Notes under the pieces: model-generated | What the model saw: the letters and a program-made list of their open reading frames with translations, nothing else | Database searches by the model: none | What the model was told of the DNA's origin: nothing | In this document: in pieces, positions 56,091 through 64,000 of the stretch | How the letters are laid out: every line of letters begins with the position of its first letter | Position numbering within the stretch: the first letter of the stretch is position 1 | Origin: Pochonia chlamydosporia 170 | Taxonomy: Eukaryota > Ascomycota > Sordariomycetes > Hypocreales > Clavicipitaceae | DNA length: 64,000 bases | Assembly: GCF_001653235.2 (NCBI RefSeq) | Contig: NC_035792.1 | Location: forward strand, 4,464,001 to 4,528,000 | Direction: 5' to 3' | Position numbers and translations under genes: made by a program

Positions 56091-59000
56091 ATGGCATCGC
56101 GAATACTTGGAAGCGAGGCTGTTGAAGCCAGACTCTGGCTGCCGCCCATATCTTTAGCCGAAGCAACATCTTCACTTTCCCAACATGTGGCAATCTTTGC
56201 CCGAGAGGACAAGGCCAAGGACAAGGCAGGGCTTGGAATAGTCAGTTTCTTGACCGCTATTGGCGTGGCTTTGGCAGTATTTGCTGCACAATTTTCCTTG
56301 TTTGCATTACTTCGCAACAAACTAGCGAGAATATTGTAAGTGGTCATTCCCAACATAGACGTCATAGGCTGCACGTTGCACAACATGTAGCTATGACATT
56401 GACATCGACGGTTCACGGACATTGACAGAAATGAACCAATCAGCAAGCCTAAAACCTATCTTGTTCCTGAGCGAGAACGAACCGAGCCACCACCGAGAAA
56501 TTTAGTAGCCATGATCCGTGCAATGATTCTCTACGACGAGCGGGAGGTTATCAAAAAGTGCGGGTTGGACGCCTACTTCTTCCTGCGTTATTTAAAAACG
56601 CTTCTCGTCATCTTCATACCAATATGCTTCGTGGTATTACCGATCTTGATTCCCATCAACTATGTCGGTGGCCAAGGTCGTGATATCGCTATTGATGACA
56701 GTGCCAGAAACTCAAGTACAGGTCCTACTGGCCTGGACACCTTGGCATGGGGAAACATCACTGCGCAAAACACTAGCCGCTACTCGGCTCATCTAATAAT
56801 GGCCATCCTTGTTGTTATTTGGGTATGCACGGTATTTTTCTTTGAACTTCGAGTTTACATCAAGATTCGCCAAGATTATCTTGCAAGTGCCGAGCACCGT
56901 CTTCGAGCTTCCGCAACGACTGTTCTCGTCAGCGGAATTCCCAAAAAATGGCTAACCGAAGAAGCCCTCCTGGGTTTGTTTGATGTGTTGCCAGGAGGCA
57001 TACGAAATCTATGGATCAATAGAGACTTGACCGTACTCCTGGATAAGATTTCTCTCCGGGATAATATTCATAAGAAGCTGGAGTCTGCAGAGACAGATCT
57101 CATCAAAACAGTCAAAAAGGCACAAATGAAGCAGCGAAATGCTGAAGAGAAGACGAGGCGTAGGAAGCTAAATCTGAAGGCCTTGACGAAGGTAGAGAGA
57201 GCCGCCCGAGACGCAGAGGAAGATGCGGAGGCCAATCGTGTGGCTCGCACTGAGGAAGGCACAAATGCCGGACACGGCCAAGATGTTCCCCATACCGTGG
57301 ACGCAGGCGTCCGTGAATCCCAACTGGACAACCGTGGGAGATCGCATGCGAAGTCGCCCTCTCATGATTCTACCGCACACTCTGAAAGTCACCTTAACCC
57401 ACTGCACCACGTTGGTGCCGGTCTGAAGGGCGTTGCGGGAGTTGCAGGCAAGGCAGGACGAGGCGTCAACGATGCTCTGGGTACGAAGAATGGCTTCGTG
57501 GATCTGAGTTCCTCCCCAGAACATACACATCGGAACATCCCGTCCCCTGTACCGGCAGAATCGCTTGAAGCACCACGGACTGGCTCTCCGGTCGGGTCCA
57601 TGCTGACTTCGAGCTCCACAAGAGCCATAAAGCGATCTCAGGATGCTGGCCACGGGATGGAAAACTCCGTTCGCAAGGTTGATAACATTGACGACTTGTA
57701 TTCCAACGAAAGACCAAAGTTCTGGCAGTTCTGGAAGGCGCCTCAAGGCAAGTTTGCATCACCAGTGCCACAAGGTGCCACAAGATCAGGATCCGATAAC
57801 GAAGAGTCTACCTGGGAATCTTTCAAGCACTCCCTTCCATTCATGGGCCCCAAAGAGGAACCTTTCAAATATGACGATGCGTATGAATGCGAATATAATC
57901 TCGACATGGAGACGGACGCGGAGTGGACAAAATATATCAAAAGACGTGACCGCCCAACTCACCATCTTCCACTCTTTGGGGCAAATTGGATGTTCGGACT
58001 TCCCCTGGTGACCAAGAAGGTTGACACGATTTACTGGTGCCGCCAGGAGCTTGCTCGGCTCAACTTGGAAATTGAAGAGGACCAAAAACACCCGGAGAGA
58101 TTTCCATTCATGGCCTCTGCCTTTATCCAGTTCAATCACCAAATTGCAGCACACATGGCCTGCCAAAGCATTGCACACCACCTGCCCAAACACATGGCGC
58201 CCCGGACAATCGAGATCTCGCCGCGGGACGTCATGTGGGGAAACATGGCAATCAACTGGTGGCAGCAGTGGCTTCGGTCCGTGATAGTTGTGACGATTGT
58301 TGTTGGCATGATTCTCTTGTGGGCGGTTCCAGTGGCATGGACAGCAGCCATCGGCCAGGCTGATGCACTGATTAGATCGAATGGCTGGCTATCTGGGCTT
58401 GAGAAGAACCCGGCGCTAGCCAACCTAGTCAAGGCAATTGCTGGTGTGTTGCCGGCAGCTCTCTTGGCGCTTCTGCTCTTTTTGGTGCCTGTGATCTTCG
58501 GGTTGCTGGCCGGCTTCCAAGGCGCAAAGACAGGCTCGGAGAAGACAGAGTTCGTACAGAGATACTACTTTGCCTTCCTATTTTTCCAAGTCTTCCTCGT
58601 TGTCTCTATCGCGTCCTTTCTTTTCAAGTCTCTGGACAACCTGATTAATAGCTTTAGTGAACTATCGAACGTCAGTACAGTGCTGAACGTATTGGCTACC
58701 AACTTGCCCTCTGCTGCGATTTACTTCTTTTCATACATGGTGCTGCAGGCGCTTTCTACCAGTTCTGGCACCTTACTACAAGTTGGCACTTTGTTTACGT
58801 GGTTCATTATGGCGCCAATGTTCGACAGCACTGCCAGGCAGAAGTGGACGCGGAACACGTCACTCAATCAGATCAACTGGGGCTCGTTCTTCCCAGTTTA
58901 TACGAATTTCGCTTGTATTGGACTTATCTATAGCGTTATTGCGCCGTTGATTTCCATTTTTGCTGTTATCACCTTCGGCCTGCTCTGGCTTGCCCAGAGA

Positions 59001-59939
59001 TATGCTATGCTCTACGTCAACCGCTCGGAAACTGACACCGGCGGAGTCTTGTATCCTCGGGCAATCAACCAAACTTTTACTGGAATTTACTTGATGGAGC
59101 TTTGCCTCGCTGGATTATTTTTCATCATCATTGACGAAAACGGCAAGAATGCCTGCACACCACACGGCGCTATTATGATAGTGGTGTTCCTGCTTACGAT
59201 ACTGTATCAGTACGTCCTTAACAAATCGTTCTCACCCTTGTTTCGATATCTCCCAATCACGCTCGAAGATGAAGCTGTGCTTCGCGACGAGGCATTCCAG
59301 CGCGCCCAGGATATCCGTTTCGGGCTCGTTCAAGAGGACGACGACGATGATGATAACAGCGAACACGGGCGGATGAACGTTGGAGAGAAAGCAGCGCAGA
59401 TTCCGGACAGCGACAAGGATATAGAGCTTCAAAATCTGGAATCCACTAAAACAGAAGGGTCGGCTGATCTCTTAAAGCCGGTTAAACAAGTCGGGACGTG
59501 GGCCAAGGCCGGAGGCAAACAGGTCGGGACATGGGCCAAGGGCGGTGGCAATCAGCTTCGCAAGTTGAAGAATATGACTGACAACACTAATGCTGCGCAA
59601 TACCGCCGCAACCAGCGGCGGAAGGACCTTGAGGCGCAGAAGGCTATTGGCGATGCCCTCTACGGCGGCATTCCTGATGACATTGAAGACCTGACGCGCG
59701 AAGAAAGAGATGTTCTTACCCAGCACGCATTTTTGCATTCTGCTTTGCGAGCTCGAAGACCGACGGTCTGGATTCCACGGGATGACTTGGGGGTGAGCGA
59801 TGACGAGATTAGGCGCACGAATGCTTTCAGTAAGCATATCTGGATCAGTAACGAAGGCACAGCACTTGACAGCAAAGTGCGGGTTGTGTACGGAAAGAAT
59901 CCTCCAGATTTCTCAGAGGTGGACATTATCAACCTATAA
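56091..59939 (+). CDS. CSC1/OSCA-type osmosensitive cation channel (DUF221, RSN1/PHM7 family)
   Basis: Predicted calcium-permeable, mechanically or osmotically gated channel of the TMEM63/OSCA family. Exons 56091-56335 and 56429-59939; 3,756 nt, 1,251 residues. The N-terminal membrane helix region lies in exon 1 (LGIVSFLTAIGVALAVFAA). PKTYLVPERERTEPPP follows the splice. The cytosolic domain begins after the first helices (VLVSGIPKKWLTEEALLGLF) and carries a long charged, low-complexity insert at about 230-430. The main multi-helix channel block starts near WWQQWLRSVIVVTIVVGMIL. The C-terminus has the PHM7-type extension (VWIPRDDLGVSDDEIRRTN; NPPDFSEVDIINL), preceded by a poly-Asp run and two copies of QVGTWAK. 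Longer than yeast Csc1 because of the insert. Confidence 0.94.
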
Positions 59940-60366
59940 GATGAAGGTCACCGGGGGTGCTAGCAGGATGGTGGGATTGATGCACTGGTGGCCTCGAACC
60001 TGCACGAAGAAACTGCTGATGATTTTGAAGACTGTTGGATTGGCTTTCGGGGTTGTTTATACCACACATTGCATAGCGTGCACTTTTGTACTGGTGGGAA
60101 TTTGCCCACCTTGGATCCTACAACATTTGAATAGACATGAGCCGAAATATATTTGTTCCATATAAGACTGTCCAGATTGTGAAGTTTAGACTCAAAGATT
60201 CAGATGGTAATATTTGCTGAAATGTATGCATATGTATATGATATTATTCTGTCTAGTCTATGCTGTATAACGATTCAAAACGCCATGCTAATGCTAATTC
60301 CCGATAAACCCAACTCAAATCTATACTGTAAAACGCCGCAAGTGTATAAAGTTTCCATCACTTCAT
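59940..60366. other. Convergent intergenic region
   Basis: 3' ends of the channel gene (plus) and the CLD1-like gene (minus) face each other. A/T-rich with no further gene. Confidence 0.5.
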
Positions 60367-61979
60367 CTACAGCAAAGCCCGCTTCTTCTCAGCGGCCATC
60401 GTCTCCTTTAACTCCTTGGTCAACACATCATTAAAGTCCTCCGGATTATCAAGATACAAGTGATGCCCAGCCTTGGGAATAACCACGACCCTCACACTTC
60501 CATTCTCATTGCGCTTCTCGTCGTCTGTCCCGTGAAGAAGGGCCTGGACTTTCGCCTCCTTGAGTTTCTCCTCTGCTGCGAGACCACCCGCCACGTCCAT
60601 CCAGTCGTTTTCGCCGTACATGAAGACCATGGGGATGCCGGTCTCTTTGAGAGTCTTGCCGTCTTCTTGGGAATAAGGCTGGCGACCGACTTGGTGGATG
60701 CGGTTGATGACGGGGCGGCGGGCGTATGCGCCGGGGGCGAGGATGTAGGCGAGGGCGTATTCGCCGCTACCCTTTTGCTTGAAGATGGAGAAGGAGTAGT
60801 CGTGGAGGGCTTGGGCTTCCGCGGGGGGAAGGTGGTTGAAGCGGCGGGAGCTCCAGCCAGATACGAAGCGAGGGCCAAAGGGGCCGGCCATGCGGACGAT
60901 GCTGAAGGGGGAGATGTTGGCGTCCCAGAGCCAGACGAGCCAGTTTGGTAGGGGCCGCTTGGGGGCATTGGGCGGTGGGTTGGCGGCTGTGGTGGTGGTT
61001 TGTTGCTGGTCCTGGGTGAATTCGTTGGGGAGCGTGGACTCTTCGGGTTCGGGGAGTTTGGCGTTGACGGCGTAGGGATCCTCGGGGATGCCGACTGGTG
61101 ATGCGAGGATGAGCTTCTTCAGGTGGCCGGGGTATTTGATGGCGTAGGAGACGGCGAGGTAGCCGCCTAGAGAGTGGCCGAGGAGGGTGAAGCGTTCGAT
61201 CTTGCGGGCCTTGCGCCACTCTTCGAGGGCGTCGATGAACCAGTCTTCTGCTTCCTTGACCTTCTCCTCCTTGTCCCGGGCGTGGATTTTGAACGGCGGC
61301 CGCGACGAGTTGCCCATGCCGAGCATGTCGAGGGCGTAGAGCTTCAAGCCGGGGATGCGGGTGATGGGCTCAAAGTTCTTGTAGAAGAAGCCTAGGCCGG
61401 CGCCGTAGCCGTGAACCATGACGAGCGTGTCCTCGACATCTTCGCCCTGGCGCTCGATGCAGATTTCGTTGAGGGCGCGGTTCTTGCCAGAGAGTTGGAC
61501 GAGTGAGCGGCGCCATATTCTGGTTCCGAAGGGGTCGGGTTTGTCTGTGGTGGTGGTTGTGGTGGCGACGCTGGTGAGGCTGTCTACGGTTTCTTTGAGG
61601 TACGGGACGAGGGAGATGACATTGCGTTCTGCGAGGGTGGGAGTAACGCTTGTCCACTGTACATAGTTAGTATAAGCTGGCTTGACATTTAAAGAGCTTC
61701 TTGTGCTCTGGCTGGTAAACTCACCCATTGATAGGCAGCATCCTTATAACCAAGCGGAAAGTATACAGATGGAGGTCCGCCCCGCGTGGGCTTCTGCTCC
61801 ACGTTGTTGGGAGCCTCGACGCTAGTGGTCATTCTGAATGTCGATTGTGACACGGGTACGGTGGAAGAATTGTACGATGAGGATGAGAATGACACGGAAG
61901 AGGCAGAGAACGAAGTGCGCGGAACTTGCAATCGTTTCAGAAGCGTTGTGGCGACTTGTCGTTGCCTAAGTACTTGCAT
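60367..61979 (-). CDS. CLD1/ABHD5-like mitochondrial alpha/beta hydrolase
   Basis: Predicted acyl hydrolase of the CGI-58/ABHD4-5 group, closest in layout to yeast Cld1, the cardiolipin deacylase that starts cardiolipin remodelling in mitochondria. Exons 61979-61725 and 61656-60367; 1,545 nt, 514 residues. The N-terminus MQVLRQRQVATTLLKRLQVP is Arg-rich, without acids and followed by Ser/Thr, as in mitochondrial import signals. Motifs: oxyanion HGYG at about 167-170, nucleophile elbow GHSLGG at 245-250, and HHLYLD (HX4D, acyltransferase-like) at 483-488. WWTSVTP, typical of the family, forms at the splice join. An alternative start at an upstream TTG is not credible. Assignment to Cld1 rather than Ict1/Eat1-like paralogues is moderately supported. 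Confidence 0.88.
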
Positions 61980-63424
61980 TGCCCGCCGGGTTTGGGGACG
62001 GATTTGGAGCGGCACACGAGTACCTTTTATCCAAACGGCCAGGCACCCAGCCAAATGACGACAAGACTAGGGAATTGACCGAGATGAAAAAAAAAACGAT
62101 GGCTTCCTTTGCAGGGTCTGCAGGTCTGGGGACCGAGTGAATGACAAGTTGTGCATGCGACAGCACGGAGTTAAGGCAGGGGTTTACTAAGGTTTGCAGA
62201 TTCGGATTTTGGATCTGTCCGGAGACCGATATGGACGATTGATTGATTGCCGTTGCACAGGATCAATGCGACCAGGCCCAAGCCAACGAACGAGCTAGTC
62301 GGCGGACTGTTCCGAATTTGCGGTGGCTTGTGGCTGAGGAATGGGAAAATGGTAGCCAAGTCCGCAATGGGACAGATGGTGGTGTTTGCTGCCTGCGGAG
62401 TTGAATGGTTTTGTCTTGCAGGCGTGACGACAACGATTACGAAGATGGTGGTTTTATCAACAGTGAATTGGGCGTTTGTTGGTTGGTTGATGTAACTGGG
62501 CTTGGGTGTCCTTATTAATAGGTCGTGCGAATGAGATGAAATTCAATTACGATGGACCTGAGTAATGGATGGAATCAATCACGTTGTCTGCCCAGGCAGG
62601 GTCTTTGCCCGCCTTTCCAACGTGGCGGGAGTTGGAGGTGCAATTGGCGATTTGCAGGGTCAACGGTCGATGCGATTCCGAGGCGGTGGACATACAAACG
62701 CTGAACGGTCCCGCTATGACGTCCACGTTTTAATGTTGCGGTTATGTCTGGTCATGTTTGGCTTGTGATGCAGTTGAAGGTGACAGGCTGGCTGTATTGC
62801 CTGCCCGTGCTGGGCGGTGTGTGATGAGTGATGAACCTCAATGGATGCTCAAGTGTGATGTTGAGGCAGAGAGAATGCAGCATATTTTTCCAGCATCGAC
62901 AAGTGAGCACATGCATCCAAAACCAAGAGCTCTGGTGTCTTCAGAGTTTCTCACTCAGAATGGCATGACCACGGTACGGAGTACTTGACGAGAAACTCCC
63001 CACTGATTGGTCGCGCTCCACTCACCTTCCACTTGACCATGATGCTTCCTGCCACTTACTTTCAATTGTGCCTTGACCTCAGACTCGACTCGACACTACC
63101 GGACCTCAGCCAGCACTGACCGTTTCTCAACCACCAGGTCGACGACTTTCCATAGCCGTTTGTCACTAACATTGGCCAACAGCGACATCTACACAGACCA
63201 CATCTCGCCATTGCCATTTGCTTTGCAGCGGCCATCTCCATAAGCCGATCTCTGATCCGGTTTGAAGCCCACGAGGCCCAAGAGCTGCCCTTTCGTCCTT
63301 TCTCATCGTCGACGACCTCCCACGACTGCATGGCATATCGCCTCAGCTGACCGGCTGATATCCAGCCCGCATCGTCAATTCTTCCACCGGCGCGTGCCTT
63401 CCGACCCCACGACCTGCTCCGACC
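61980..63424. other. Divergent intergenic region CLD1-like / spo7
   Basis: Shared 1.4-kb upstream region of the hydrolase (minus) and spo7 (plus). Short open frames only; no gene recognised. Confidence 0.5.
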
Positions 63425-64000
63425 ATGGCCGACGACATCGATTCCATCGTCAAGGGCGCACCAGCCGGGACTCCAGACATCAAGAGCAGCTCTGGACCAA
63501 CTCCCATTGCGCCCGCTACCGGCAAACAAGGTGACCCTCTCAACCACGCGCCGAGCTCCCCGTCCATGGTCTACCTGAACCTCCTCATCCTCGAAGCTTC
63601 CCTCCGAGCGCAGTTCCTCGAGCTCCGTGCCAGAAAACGCCATCATACATTCTTCTTGACCCTGCTGACACTATGGGTCGCCTTCTTCGGCTACAAGCTA
63701 TACTTTGCCCCTCGCGAAGACGGCCGTGGTGTTGGAGGCTCCATTTACTGGGCGCTGGAAGGTGCCCAGAAGGTGTGCTTCATGGGAGGCATCATCACGG
63801 CAATTTTGGTCTGGGGAACCGGAATCTGGGACCGTGGCATCCGCTGGCCCAGGAGATGGTTTGCTATCTCCAACAGGGGTCTGCGCGGATTCAACTGCAA
63901 GCTTGTCATAATACGGCGGCCGTGGTGGGCCGAGGCGCTCTCAACAATTGGCTTCTTCCTGACGTACGGCCTGTTTTCGCATACCGCGAGCTCCTCCTAC
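63425..64000 (+). CDS. spo7: Spo7 homologue, Nem1-Spo7 phosphatase regulatory subunit (3' truncated by window)
   Basis: Regulatory, membrane-anchoring subunit of the Nem1-Spo7 phosphatase at the nuclear envelope and endoplasmic reticulum, which activates the phosphatidate phosphatase Pah1. The first 192 codons are in the window and the frame is open at the right edge. Family landmarks: PSSPSMVYLNLLILEASLRA, the first membrane helix (FFLTLLTLWVAFFGYKLYF), the second (VCFMGGIITAILVWGTGIW), then RWPRRWFAISNRGLRGFNCK and PWWAEALSTI. The start ATG is preceded by GACC, a good context; the Ala/Pro/Ser-rich first 45 residues are typical of filamentous fungi. No intron is seen in this part. Confidence 0.93.
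   Translation, partial: MADDIDSIVKGAPAGTPDIKSSSGPTPIAPATGKQGDPLNHAPSSPSMVYLNLLILEASLRAQFLELRARKRHHTFFLTLLTLWVAFFGYKLYFAPREDGRGVGGSIYWALEGAQKVCFMGGIITAILVWGTGIWDRGIRWPRRWFAISNRGLRGFNCKLVIIRRPWWAEALSTIGFFLTYGLFSHTASSSY

Overview
This window reads as nuclear DNA of a filamentous ascomycete. The genes are spread over both strands without operons and carry short (about 45-110 nt) GT-AG introns, several with a CTAAC-type branch site. There is a lone 5S rRNA gene and an intron-bearing tRNA-Ala. The gene set (AreB/ASD4-type GATA factor, Zn2Cys6 factor, CHO2, SVF1, CSC1/OSCA channel, secreted trypsin-like protease, ABCC transporter) points to a sordariomycete, probably Hypocreales; the lineage is inference. 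All splice junctions were placed by eye, by keeping reading frame and family sequence continuous across GT...AG.

Layout. 0-5 kb: ABCC transporter (+), 5' end uncertain at the left edge, then a 5S rRNA gene. 5.2-8.5 kb: gene-poor. 8.5-14.3 kb: membrane-linked GNAT acetyltransferase (+), a divergent histone H4 variant (-) split by five introns, and the AreB-type GATA factor (-) with a dense GATA-site cluster inside its long second intron. 16-22.5 kb: SVF1 (+), a small unrecognised protein (+), a mitochondrial MRX19-like protein (-), and a BAHD-like acyltransferase (-). 24.1-30.1 kb: tRNA-Ala(AGC), a large ROG1-like DUF676 lipase (-), and a trypsin-like protease locus (+) that looks broken. 30.3-38.2 kb: RBR ubiquitin ligase (-) and Zn2Cys6 factor (-) separated by 3 kb without a recognisable gene. 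38.2-41.9 kb: gene-poor. 41.9-51.8 kb: secreted lactonase-fold protein (-), CHO2 (-), 5-formyl-THF cyclo-ligase (-), eIF3g (-). 53-64 kb: CYSTM-type protein (+), CSC1-like channel (+), CLD1-like hydrolase (-) and the 5' part of SPO7 (+), cut by the right edge.

Most genes are independent housekeeping loci. Several touch membrane lipids (CHO2 for phosphatidylcholine, SPO7 for phosphatidate phosphatase control, CLD1-like for cardiolipin, ROG1-like lipase), but nothing shows that they form a regulated cluster. The most interesting items are the histone H4 variant (Lys16 replaced, C-terminal extension), the GATA-site cluster inside the GATA-factor gene, the 5S gene whose differences from the fungal consensus appear to be compensated in its helices, the doubly damaged protease gene, and a recurring intergenic palindrome (TACCTAGGTA).
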